A DNA stretch of 64,000 nt from an uncultured Clostridia bacterium (lineage in GTDB: Bacteria; Bacillota; Clostridia; Christensenellales; Borkfalkiaceae), in assembly GCA_944359365.1 (NCBI GenBank), contig CALVST010000001.1, positions 1-64,000 on the forward strand, given 5' to 3'. The notes below the pieces were generated by a model that saw nothing but the letters and a program-made list of their open reading frames with translations, searched no databases and had not been told where the DNA came from. Position 1 is the first letter of the stretch. Each line of letters starts with the position of its first letter. Both the position numbers and the translations under genes were made by a program. Below are positions 46,628 through 54,924 of the stretch, one piece after another.

Positions 46628-46656
46628 TTGACAAGCAAAAAAAAGTGTGGTATGCT
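46628..46656 (+). promoter_or_regulatory. Promoter of the T-box leader
   Basis: TTGACA (46628-46633), 17-nt spacer, TATGCT (46651-46656). Confidence 0.75.
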
Positions 46657-46659
46657 TAA

Positions 46660-46918
46660 AAAAACCGAAGAGGTAAAAGAGTAGCTCGCTACAGCAGATC
46701 AACAGAGAGTCTCCGATGGTGTGAATGAGGCGGTCTGACGCAGAGTGAATGGGTTACCGAGGGCGGGTGCGAAAGGCAGCGAGTAGTTCCCGACGTGGCT
46801 TTCACGTTACAGGAAGAGGGTATGTTAGTACCTGCAACGAGGCGGCACTTGCGTGTCGTGAATTTGGGTGGCAACACGGTTTTATTCGTCCCAAGCGAGT
46901 AGGACCGTGTCTTTTTTT
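46660..46918 (+). ncRNA. T-box leader, probably tryptophan-specific
   Basis: AGAGAGTCTCCGATGG opens stem I. GAGTGAATGGGTTACC carries TGG (46750-46752) at the specifier position. TTTGGGTGGCAACAC is the T-box sequence proper, followed by the terminator ACACGGT / ACCGTGT with a T-run (46874-46918). Uncharged tRNA-Trp would promote readthrough into trpB2. This is the main content of 46511-46951. Confidence 0.88.
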
Positions 46919-46951
46919 ATGTCATAAATTTATAAAAAGGAGAACAAAATC

Positions 46952-48334
46952 ATGGCAAAACAACCGATCCCTTACAAGATATATCTGTCCGAAGAGGAGA
47001 TCCCCAAAAAATGGTATAATCTGAACGCGGCTATGAAGATCAAGCACGCACCCTTTCTCAATCCTGCAACGTTGCAGCCTTGCGGCGCAGACGATCTGAA
47101 ACCGGTGTTCTGCGACGACTGCGTATCGCAGGAACTGAATATGACCGATCTTTACATTGACATTCCCGAAGAGATCCGCGATTTTTACAAGATGTACCGT
47201 CCGTCGCCGCTGGTGCGCGCGTATTGCCTTGAAAAAGCGCTCGGAACACCCGCGGAGATCTATTACAAGTTCGAAGGCAACAACACTTCCGGCTCGCATA
47301 AGCTCAACTCCGCGGCTGCGCAGGCTTACTATGCGAAAAAGCAGGGCTTGAAGTCCGTAACCACCGAAACGGGTGCGGGGCAGTGGGGCACCGCGCTTTC
47401 TATGGCGACGGCGTATTTCGGGCTTGACCTTACCGTATATATGGTAAAAGTTTCAAGCGAACAGAAACCTTACCGCAAAGAGGTGATGCGCACCTATGGC
47501 GCAGCAGTCATTCCTTCTCCCTCTGATACGACGGAAGCGGGCAGAAAGATCTTGAAAGAGTTCCCCGGTACGGGCGGCTCGCTCGGCTGCGCCATCAGCG
47601 AAGCGGTCGAAAAAGCCGTTACGTCCGATTCCTGCCGTTATGTTCTGGGCAGCGTTCTCGACCATGTTTTGCTGCATCAGTCGGTCATAGGACTCGAAAG
47701 CAAAGCCGCGCTCGACAAGTACGGCGTGGAGCCTGACGTTATTATCGGCTGCGTTGGCGGCGGTTCCAACTACGGCGGGCTGATCGCGCCTTTCATGGGG
47801 GATAAGATCGCAGGGAAGAACAACATCGAGTTCATCGGCGTGGAACCGGCAAGCTGCCCTTCGCTCACGCGCGGCAAATTCGTATACGACTTCTGCGACA
47901 GTGCGAAGATCACGCCGCTCGCAAAGATGTACACTCTCGGCTGCGGTTTTATGCCTGCGGCAAACCATGCGGGAGGTCTTCGCTATCACGGCATGAGCCC
48001 CGTCGTTTCCGAACTGTATCACGAAGGTCTGATGCGCGCGGTCGCAGTGAAGCAGACGAAGGTGTTCGAGGCGGCGGAATATTTTGCCCGCACCGAAGGC
48101 ATTTTGCCTGCGCCCGAGTCCAGCCACGCCATCCGCGTAGCCATAGACGAGGCGCTCAAATGCAAGGAAACGGGAGAGAAAAAACGCATCCTCTTCGGGC
48201 TTACGGGTACGGGGTATTTCGATATGGCGGCTTACAAGCAGTATAACGACGGCACCATGACGGACTATATCCCGACGGACGAGGATCTTGAAAAAGGTTT
48301 CGCATCGATTCCCGATATTCCGCAGAATAAATAA
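46952..48334 (+). CDS. trpB2: Tryptophan synthase beta chain, TrpB2 type
   Basis: 460 aa, longer than TrpB1 as is usual for TrpB2. PLP lysine region NNTSGSHKLNSAAAQAYYAK, phosphate-binding GCVGGGSNYGG, active-site Glu in TETGAGQWGTAL. TrpB2 converts indole and serine to tryptophan without a tight alpha partner. No other trp genes are nearby, so indole salvage is likely. Controlled by the T-box. Confidence 0.93.
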   Translation: MAKQPIPYKIYLSEEEIPKKWYNLNAAMKIKHAPFLNPATLQPCGADDLKPVFCDDCVSQELNMTDLYIDIPEEIRDFYKMYRPSPLVRAYCLEKALGTPAEIYYKFEGNNTSGSHKLNSAAAQAYYAKKQGLKSVTTETGAGQWGTALSMATAYFGLDLTVYMVKVSSEQKPYRKEVMRTYGAAVIPSPSDTTEAGRKILKEFPGTGGSLGCAISEAVEKAVTSDSCRYVLGSVLDHVLLHQSVIGLESKAALDKYGVEPDVIIGCVGGGSNYGGLIAPFMGDKIAGKNNIEFIGVEPASCPSLTRGKFVYDFCDSAKITPLAKMYTLGCGFMPAANHAGGLRYHGMSPVVSELYHEGLMRAVAVKQTKVFEAAEYFARTEGILPAPESSHAIRVAIDEALKCKETGEKKRILFGLTGTGYFDMAAYKQYNDGTMTDYIPTDEDLEKGFASIPDIPQNK

Positions 48335-48342
48335 AAAATCCG

Positions 48343-48371
48343 TTTACAACCGAATCAATTCATGCTATAAT
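48343..48371 (+). promoter_or_regulatory. galK promoter
   Basis: TTTACA (48343-48348), 17-nt spacer, TATAAT (48366-48371). Confidence 0.75.
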
Positions 48372-48402
48372 AAACGGGAGAACGATGATCGTTCTCCCGT
48401 TT
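48372..48402 (+). promoter_or_regulatory. 31-bp perfect palindrome at the galK transcription start
   Basis: AAACGGGAGAACGAT-G-ATCGTTCTCCCGTTT begins directly after the -10 box. No T-run follows, so a repressor operator or a 5' mRNA hairpin is more likely than a terminator. Confidence 0.7.
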
Positions 48403-48433
48403 ATAACTTTAAAAAGGCGAGGCTTTTATATTT

Positions 48434-49666
48434 ATGGAACTCAAAGATCTGTACGGGGCGTCGGCGGACAAAGCCGCGTTTTCCCGCCGCATCGGAAACC
48501 TTTCGGCAGAATACGAAAATCTTACGGGCAAAAAGCCCGAAGCGTTCTTTTCGTCTTCGGGAAGAGCGGAAATTTGCGGCAATCACACCGACCATAACCA
48601 CGGCAAAGTGCTCGTGGCGGCGATCAGCTGCGACGTGCTCGCCGCCGTCGGAAAGACGGACGACGGCACGATACGGGTGCAGTCGGCCGGCTTTCCTCCG
48701 TTTGCTCTGAACGTGAACGATCTCGCCGTGAACAAGTCTGAATACGGCAAGAGCGTCGCCCTTGTGCGCGGCGTCGTAAAGGGACTGAAAGACCGTGGTT
48801 ACACGGTGGGCGGCTTTACCGTGGTCAGCGAAAGCACCATTTTCCGCGGGGCGGGCGTTTCCTCTTCGGCGGCGTTCGAACTGCTTATCGCGGAAATATG
48901 CAACGACCTGTACCTCGGCGGCAAGGTCGGCAAGGTGGAAAAGGCGATCGTATCGCAGTATGCCGAGAACGAGTACTTCGGAAAACCCTGCGGGCTTTTG
49001 GATCAGTCGGGCATATCGCTCGGGGGCATCAATAAAATAGACTTCAAGGATCCTTCGTCGCCCGAAATAGAATCTCTTTCCGCGCCCGAAGGGTATACGC
49101 TCGTCATAACCAATACGGGCGGCTCGCACGCGGCGCTCACCGAGCACTATGCGGCGATCAAAACGGAGATGCACGAAGTCGCAAACTTTTTCGGCAAACA
49201 ATACCTGCGCGACGTTGCGCCCGATCGGTTTTATGCCGATATACCTTCTCTCCGCAAAAAGGTCAGCGAACGTGCGATATTGCGCGCCTGCCACTTCTAT
49301 GAAGAGAACGAAAGGGTGGACGCGGCCGCTGCGGCGCTCAGGCGCGGCGACGTGGCGAAGTTTCTTTCTGCCGTGGAAGAGTCGGGTAAGAGCAGTTTGA
49401 ACTGCCTGCAAAACTGCTTCGTCCCGGGCAGCTGCGAACAGCCCGTTACGCTTGCGATACATATGTCTGACCGCATCATTAAAGACGGCGCGGTGCGCGT
49501 GCACGGCGGCGGCTTTGCGGGGACCATACTCGCATACCTTTCCGACGCGGAGGCGGAAAATTATATCGCGGAAATGGGAAAACTTTTCGGCAAAGAAAAT
49601 GTGTTTTCCGCATCTGTCAGAAAACCCGGCGCCGTGCGCATAGACGCGGCGGAACTTCTCAAATAA
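48434..49666 (+). CDS. galK: Galactokinase
   Basis: 410 aa. GHMP fold: SSGRAEICGNHTDHNHG (galactokinase signature, with N where GEHTD is usual), ATP loop FRGAGVSSSAAFE, and VHGGGFAGTILAY near the C-terminus. Phosphorylates galactose at C1. Followed 22 nt later by galM. galT and galE are not in the window. Confidence 0.92.
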   Translation: MELKDLYGASADKAAFSRRIGNLSAEYENLTGKKPEAFFSSSGRAEICGNHTDHNHGKVLVAAISCDVLAAVGKTDDGTIRVQSAGFPPFALNVNDLAVNKSEYGKSVALVRGVVKGLKDRGYTVGGFTVVSESTIFRGAGVSSSAAFELLIAEICNDLYLGGKVGKVEKAIVSQYAENEYFGKPCGLLDQSGISLGGINKIDFKDPSSPEIESLSAPEGYTLVITNTGGSHAALTEHYAAIKTEMHEVANFFGKQYLRDVAPDRFYADIPSLRKKVSERAILRACHFYEENERVDAAAAALRRGDVAKFLSAVEESGKSSLNCLQNCFVPGSCEQPVTLAIHMSDRIIKDGAVRVHGGGFAGTILAYLSDAEAENYIAEMGKLFGKENVFSASVRKPGAVRIDAAELLK

Positions 49667-49688
49667 ATCATAAGGAGGGAATATCATC

Positions 49689-50735
49689 ATGATCCGTACA
49701 TCGCATTTCGGCAAAACTGCCGACGGTAAAGACGTATATGCCTTTACCATCAAAGACGGCAAAAACGAGGCCGTCATACTCAATCTTGGCGGCATTATCC
49801 AGTCGCTCCGCATCGCCGACAAAAACGGCGATCCCGTCGACGTAGTCCTCGGCTACAACGACGTGGAAGGATACGAGAACAACGGCGGGTATCTCGGCGC
49901 GCTCATCGGCAGGTGCGGCAACCGCATCGAAAAGGGAAAGCTCGTCATAGACGGTGAAACGTATCAACTTTTCTGCAACGACCGCGGCAATCATCTGCAC
50001 GGCGGGCAGAAGGGGTTCGATAAAAAGGTTTGGGATTACGTCTTTGAAGGGGCGGACGGGAATACCCTTTCCTTGAATACCACCGCAGCCGACGGGGAAG
50101 AGAATTATCCCGGCAATATGCGCATTCAGGTGCGTTATACCTTTGTGAACGGTGAACTGAAAATATCTTACGGCGCCATGTCCGATAAAAAGACGGCGAT
50201 CAATATGACCAATCACGCATATTTCAACCTCGACGGCGAGGGCTCGGGCAACGTGCTCGACACCTTCCTGACCATCGATGCGGACAGGGTAACGCCCACC
50301 GACGAAACGCTCATACCCCACGGCGAATTCCGCGACGTTGCGGGCACGCCCTTCGATTTCAGAAAGCCGCGCAGGATAGGCGAGCATATTTTCGACGACG
50401 ATCCCGACCTGCGCGCGGGCGACGGCTACGACATCAATTTTGTTCTGAACAAGCGTTCGGGCGTATACGGAAAGGTCGCCGAGGCGGAAAGCGAACGCAG
50501 CGGCATCGTCATGCAGGTATACACCGATAAACCCGCCGTGCAGCTTTATACGGGCAACGGGCTGCATCAGAACGGCAAATCCGGCTACTATAACAAAAAT
50601 TACGGGTTCTGCCTCGAAACGCAGTTTATTCCCAACGGCGTGAATTGCCCCGCATATGATGCGCTCGGCAGCGCGGTCTATGAAAAGAATCAGATATACC
50701 GTTTTACGACGGCGTATAAATTTATCGTAAAGTAA
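49689..50735 (+). CDS. galM: Aldose 1-epimerase
   Basis: 348 aa. GRCGNRIEKGK, HLHGGQKGFDKKVW with the first catalytic His, NMTNHAYFNLDG with the second, and ETQFIPNGVN with the general base Glu. Equilibrates sugar anomers for GalK. GGAGGG ribosome site; operon with galK. Confidence 0.95.
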   Translation: MIRTSHFGKTADGKDVYAFTIKDGKNEAVILNLGGIIQSLRIADKNGDPVDVVLGYNDVEGYENNGGYLGALIGRCGNRIEKGKLVIDGETYQLFCNDRGNHLHGGQKGFDKKVWDYVFEGADGNTLSLNTTAADGEENYPGNMRIQVRYTFVNGELKISYGAMSDKKTAINMTNHAYFNLDGEGSGNVLDTFLTIDADRVTPTDETLIPHGEFRDVAGTPFDFRKPRRIGEHIFDDDPDLRAGDGYDINFVLNKRSGVYGKVAEAESERSGIVMQVYTDKPAVQLYTGNGLHQNGKSGYYNKNYGFCLETQFIPNGVNCPAYDALGSAVYEKNQIYRFTTAYKFIVK

Positions 50736-50744
50736 AGGAAGATC

Positions 50745-51284
50745 ATGAAATTTCTGATAGCATCCGATATACACGGCTCGCGCGTATATGCGCAGCGCGT
50801 CGTGCAGAGGTTTGAAGAGGAAAAGGCTGACAAACTGATTTTGCTGGGCGACATCTACAATCACGGCCCGCGTAACCCTTTGCCCGAATGTTACGATCCG
50901 ATGGGCGTGGCGAAAGTGCTCAACGCCATGACGGATAAACTGCTCGTCATAAAAGGCAATTGCGACAGCGACGTGGACACGATGATCTCCGACTTCGAGT
51001 TTGTTTCGGAGGCCGTGCTCGTAGATTGCGGCAAGCAGGTTTTTTTGCAGCACGGCGACAGGTACAGCATCGATTCCCTGCCGAAAAACTGCGGCGACGC
51101 GTTTATCTACGGGCACTATCATACGGGCTTTATACAGAGAAAGGGGAGTGTCCTTGTGGCGAACTGCGGTTCGGTATCCCTTCCGAAAAACGACACTGCG
51201 CACAGTTACATCGTTCTGGAAAAGGGCGAGCTTGTCTTAAAAGACGTCGTGAGCGGGGAAGAGATCGCGCGCGAAAAAATTTGA
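50745..51284 (+). CDS. YfcE-type phosphodiesterase
   Basis: 179 aa metallophosphoesterase: SDIHGSRVY, LLGDIYNHG, IKGNCDSDVD, LQHGDRY and YGHYHTG give the two-metal site. YfcE/MJ0936-type enzymes act on simple phosphodiesters; the true substrate is unknown. 9 nt after galM, so likely in the gal operon. Confidence 0.88.
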   Translation: MKFLIASDIHGSRVYAQRVVQRFEEEKADKLILLGDIYNHGPRNPLPECYDPMGVAKVLNAMTDKLLVIKGNCDSDVDTMISDFEFVSEAVLVDCGKQVFLQHGDRYSIDSLPKNCGDAFIYGHYHTGFIQRKGSVLVANCGSVSLPKNDTAHSYIVLEKGELVLKDVVSGEEIAREKI

Positions 51285-51377
51285 CGGCGAATAAAAGTCG
51301 GGCGGCTTTGTACGCTTGACTTTTTTCGTTTATCGCGGTAAACTTGTTGAGAATAAAATTTTACGGAGAATACATAT

Positions 51378-52358
51378 ATGCAAAAAATCAGGCTCGGCAT
51401 AGTCGGTTACGGCAACCTCGGCAGGGGCGTGCAGTATGCCGCAAAGCAAAATTCCGATATGGAAGTTGTGGCGGTATTCACGCGGCGCGATCCCGCGGGG
51501 GTGAAGACGGTCCTTCCCGTCAAAGTGGACAAGTACGAAAACATGAAAAATTATGTCGGCAAGATCGACGTGATGATCCTTTGCGGCGGCAGTGCGACCG
51601 ATCTTCCCAAACAGTCGGCGGAGGTCGCGTCCATGTTCAACATCGTGGACAGTTTCGACACGCACGCAAAGGTGCCCGAACATTATGCGGCATTGGAAAG
51701 TGCGGCGAAAAAGGCGGGAACGCTCGGCGCGATGAGCGTCGGCTGGGATCCGGGGCTTTTCTCGCTCGCGCGCATCATATTCGGTTCCAGCCTGCCCGAG
51801 GGCAATACTTACACCTTTTGGGGCAGGGGCGTGAGCCAGGGGCACAGCGACGCGATCCGCCGCATCGAGGGCGTAAAGGATGCGCGGCAGTACACCGTTC
51901 CCGTGGAAAGCGCGCTCGAAAGAGTCAGAAAGGGTGAAAATCCCGAGCTGACCACGCGCGAGAAACATACCCGCGAATGCTATGTGGTCGCCGAAGAGGG
52001 CGCAGACAAAGCGCGCATAGAAAAAGAGATCAAAACGATGCCCAATTACTTTGCCGACTATGACACGACGGTGCACTTTATTTCCGAAGAGGAACTGCTC
52101 AAAAACCACGGAGGCATTCCGCACGGCGGATTGGTTTTGCGCTCGGGCAAGTCTGCTGCGGAAAACAAGTTCCTGATGGAATTTTCTTTGAAGCTCGACA
52201 GCAACCCCGAATTTACGTCGAGCGTGCTCGTCGCCTATGCGCGCGCGGTATACCGCATGCACGGCGAAGGCAAAACAGGCGCCGTTACCGTGTTCGACGT
52301 CGCACCGAAATATCTTTGCCCGCTTTCCGAAGAGGAACAGAGAAAACAATTGCTTTGA
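51378..52358 (+). CDS. ddh: meso-diaminopimelate D-dehydrogenase
   Basis: 326 aa. NADPH fold LGIVGYGNLGRGVQ; family blocks DMEVVAVFTRRDP, DSFDTHAKVPEHY, GWDPGLFSL and the substrate loop SQGHSDAIRRI. One-step route to meso-DAP for lysine and peptidoglycan. Own ribosome site (ACGGAG); a terminator follows. Confidence 0.94.
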   Translation: MQKIRLGIVGYGNLGRGVQYAAKQNSDMEVVAVFTRRDPAGVKTVLPVKVDKYENMKNYVGKIDVMILCGGSATDLPKQSAEVASMFNIVDSFDTHAKVPEHYAALESAAKKAGTLGAMSVGWDPGLFSLARIIFGSSLPEGNTYTFWGRGVSQGHSDAIRRIEGVKDARQYTVPVESALERVRKGENPELTTREKHTRECYVVAEEGADKARIEKEIKTMPNYFADYDTTVHFISEEELLKNHGGIPHGGLVLRSGKSAAENKFLMEFSLKLDSNPEFTSSVLVAYARAVYRMHGEGKTGAVTVFDVAPKYLCPLSEEEQRKQLL

Positions 52359-52377
52359 GTTGAGTAAACGACGGAAA

Positions 52378-52407
52378 CAGCCGCCCTTTCGGGCGGCTGT
52401 CTTTTAT
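52378..52407. terminator. Bidirectional terminator between ddh and the GNAT fusion gene
   Basis: ACAGCCGCCC / GGGCGGCTGT stem with a TTTC loop followed by TTTT. Confidence 0.85.
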
Positions 52408-54572
52408 TTTTTCTTGTTGCGCTTGTTTTTGTGCTTGAACAGCCTGCTTTTTAAAAAGAGCAGGCAGGCTACCGCAACACCGGCAATGCCCAAAAAGATA
52501 TGGTTTCCGGGGTTTTCCGCAAAACTGAAAATGGATATTACGGTAAGTATGGCGCCGACTGCGGTCAATATGGACGATTCCACTTTGTCGACGTAATCGC
52601 TCTTCGTTTGGTAAACTTCTTTGAGCGCCGCCTGATTCCGCGCGTATATTTCGAGCTGTTTGTCTATGCGGAAGGCTTTTCTGATCTCTTCGGTGGATTT
52701 TTGGGAAGAAGTGTAGTTCATCTGGATATCCCAGAAATCGATCGTTTTGGCGTATTCGCGCAATATGTTCCCATAACTTTTCAGCGTTTGGGAGGAAGAT
52801 TTGCGGTCAATTTCGGAAAGGTATTCGACGATGTGTTTGTTGGCGAAACAAATGGCGGACTCCTCAAGCGCGGCGAGCTCGGCAAGGTGCATCGTAATAG
52901 ATTCCGTAATGATGCGATTTTCCACGGAAGAACAGATGGTTTCCGAAAGCTGCACGATCAGGTTGTTATATGAATATGCCGCCGCATAACTGTATTGGGA
53001 AAAACCGGTCGGATTTTTCAGCTTTTCGCGGATCTCGGGATCGGCTACGCGCCCGAGCGCTTCGCCCTCTTCGTAAAGGGTTTCGCTGAACATGACGGAA
53101 GCGAGCAGGTCGTCGCTCACCTCTTTCCGGTCGCGGAAGATGGTGATAATATTTTTTGCGCTTCCGTTCTTTTCCAAGCCGTAATTGTTCAGGATATATT
53201 CGAAAAGGTTGACCGTCTTGTTTGCGTCGAGTATGTTGATCTGATTGCGCGAAACGCAGTCGAGATATTGCGTAAGCAGCAGCCCGCAAGACATACATAC
53301 GATATGGAATACTCCGATAGAGGATTGCGTATCGACCGAAACAAAAATACTTGCCTTGTACGCTTCGCCGCAGGGCACATCCTTTTCGATGCCTTGGAAA
53401 CACAAACTCTGTTCGCAGAGCAATTGAATGTCGAACGAGCCGAGGTAAAACCTGCGTATCCTGTTTTTAAATCCTTCGCGCGATTTTGCAAAGGGTACGC
53501 CCGATTCGTATTCGGTTCTGAACTCTAGGGCTTGCAGTATATGCAGGGCGGAGCGGTTATACTTTTCGAAGTGCGCGCTTTTCAGTAAAGAGATATCGGT
53601 GTACAGTATGGGGATGCTGGTGATAACATCGGGAACGATAGACCATTCGGTGCTTTTTGAGAGATAGATCTCTCCTTCGAAAGCGTGTATATTCCCTTTT
53701 AGTTCGTCCGCGTCATACAAATTATAATCGGAAACGAGATAACAGACCGCGGGAACATTTTCTACATACACCGTTTTTTCGATGCAGTTTGTAAGTCCGA
53801 TCTCTCGTTGGAATTGTAAAAGCGTATCGAAATCGAGTTCGTAAAGCTTTGCCTCCGTTTCCGCTTCGGTTTGGGGAACAAAAAAGGGCAGCCCGTGTAT
53901 GGGGCGCAGTCTGCTGCAGCGCACAAGGCGATAGTCAAGTCCCTGCAAACAGTGCGCGTCGTAGTCGGACGGCAATACTAGCCGCGGCGATTTGCCGTAA
54001 TCGTAAGGCTTGTCGGCTTTCTTTTTTACGACCGTACACCCGTCGGTTTTTCCCGAAAATTCAAATCCTTCACGCTTGTAAATGCCTAGGGAAAGCGGGT
54101 TGGAAACGTCCGCGATGATGCCGAAGTGATTGTAAGTAAGCACGAGTTCGTGTATGAGCGAAGAGGCGATGTGCTTGCGCCGCATTTCCGGGGCAACGGC
54201 AATGGCAAGCAGGTATATGTAATCTTTGCTTCCGTCCATGCAGCTTTCAAGCAGCTTTCTTTCCTTTTCGAGGGATTTGCTCTTTGCCGCATTTCCGTCG
54301 AGCGTAAAGAAGTGCCCGAACTCTCGGCGGTGGCATATTTTCATCTTATAGTAGTTGAAAGCTAGTAAAAAGGCGACGATTTTTCCGCCGTGTTCGATTT
54401 TTTTCGCGATGCCGAAACGGATGCAGATATCTATGCTTTTTTCAAAAATACTCGTAAGTTCTGCTTCTCCGCCCCGCGCCAATACGTCTGCATAATACGG
54501 ATCGTCTTTAAAATTGGCGCATCCGAACGCTGCGGCTTCCCGTATTTCGCTCGCGGAAATATCTGCTATCAT
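52404..54572 (-). CDS. GNAT acetyltransferase fused to a CorA-like membrane tail
   Basis: 722 aa from ATG 54572 with GGAGGA about 10 nt upstream. Residues 1-190 form a GNAT domain: IYLLAIAVAPEMRRKHIASS is the acetyl-CoA motif A and NPLSLGIYKREGFEFSG motif B. Residues 200-560 are unassigned. Residues 560-670 form a long coiled coil. Two helices end the protein (ILTAVGAILTVISIFSF and IFLGIAGVAVACLLFL) with a Lys-rich tail, like CorA, but no GMN motif follows the first helix. No known protein of this design is recognised. Confidence 0.7.
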   Translation of the reverse strand: MIADISASEIREAAAFGCANFKDDPYYADVLARGGEAELTSIFEKSIDICIRFGIAKKIEHGGKIVAFLLAFNYYKMKICHRREFGHFFTLDGNAAKSKSLEKERKLLESCMDGSKDYIYLLAIAVAPEMRRKHIASSLIHELVLTYNHFGIIADVSNPLSLGIYKREGFEFSGKTDGCTVVKKKADKPYDYGKSPRLVLPSDYDAHCLQGLDYRLVRCSRLRPIHGLPFFVPQTEAETEAKLYELDFDTLLQFQREIGLTNCIEKTVYVENVPAVCYLVSDYNLYDADELKGNIHAFEGEIYLSKSTEWSIVPDVITSIPILYTDISLLKSAHFEKYNRSALHILQALEFRTEYESGVPFAKSREGFKNRIRRFYLGSFDIQLLCEQSLCFQGIEKDVPCGEAYKASIFVSVDTQSSIGVFHIVCMSCGLLLTQYLDCVSRNQINILDANKTVNLFEYILNNYGLEKNGSAKNIITIFRDRKEVSDDLLASVMFSETLYEEGEALGRVADPEIREKLKNPTGFSQYSYAAAYSYNNLIVQLSETICSSVENRIITESITMHLAELAALEESAICFANKHIVEYLSEIDRKSSSQTLKSYGNILREYAKTIDFWDIQMNYTSSQKSTEEIRKAFRIDKQLEIYARNQAALKEVYQTKSDYVDKVESSILTAVGAILTVISIFSFAENPGNHIFLGIAGVAVACLLFLKSRLFKHKNKRNKKK

Positions 54573-54709
54573 CCGTGGGGTTCCTCCGATGAAAGAATAT
54601 ATGAATATTGTATCACGGGCTTGCGGTTCTGTCAAGCGGCGGTTTGTTTTACCGCCCGTTTGCGCGCAATTACCGCCGAAAATTTCCCCGAAATTTTTGT
54701 GCGATTCGA

Positions 54710-54738
54710 TTGACAAAATATATACTTTACTATATACT
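54710..54738 (+). promoter_or_regulatory. pflB promoter
   Basis: TTGACA (54710-54715), 17-nt spacer, TATACT (54733-54738). Confidence 0.8.
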
Positions 54739-54784
54739 ATATGCAGATAAACAAACCGAGCGCAGACACTATATATTGTGTTTG

Positions 54785-54866
54785 CTTACCAACTCTTTGC
54801 GACTGGTGGTATAAAGCGGGCAACCGCGGGGGAGCAAAGGGGGATCTTGCCGGCCACCTGGGCAGT
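54785..54866 (+). ncRNA. ZTP riboswitch (pfl motif)
   Basis: The conserved blocks GCGACTGG, ACCGCGGGGGAGC and GCCGGCCACCTGGGCAG occur in order and spacing of the pfl RNA motif, which senses ZMP/ZTP when 10-formyl-THF is scarce. Here it sits before pflB, the gene after which the motif was named; pyruvate formate-lyase supplies formate for one-carbon units. Confidence 0.92.
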
Positions 54867-54893
54867 TTTGTATAAAGCTGCGCAGGTTTTTTT
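54858..54893 (+). terminator. ZTP riboswitch terminator
   Basis: CTGGGCAG pairs with CTGCGCAG, followed by TTTTTTT. Its 5' arm is the 3' block of the aptamer, so ligand binding and termination compete. Confidence 0.85.
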
Positions 54894-54924
54894 ATCCCGA
54901 AATTTTGAAACGAGGTGAAAGATC

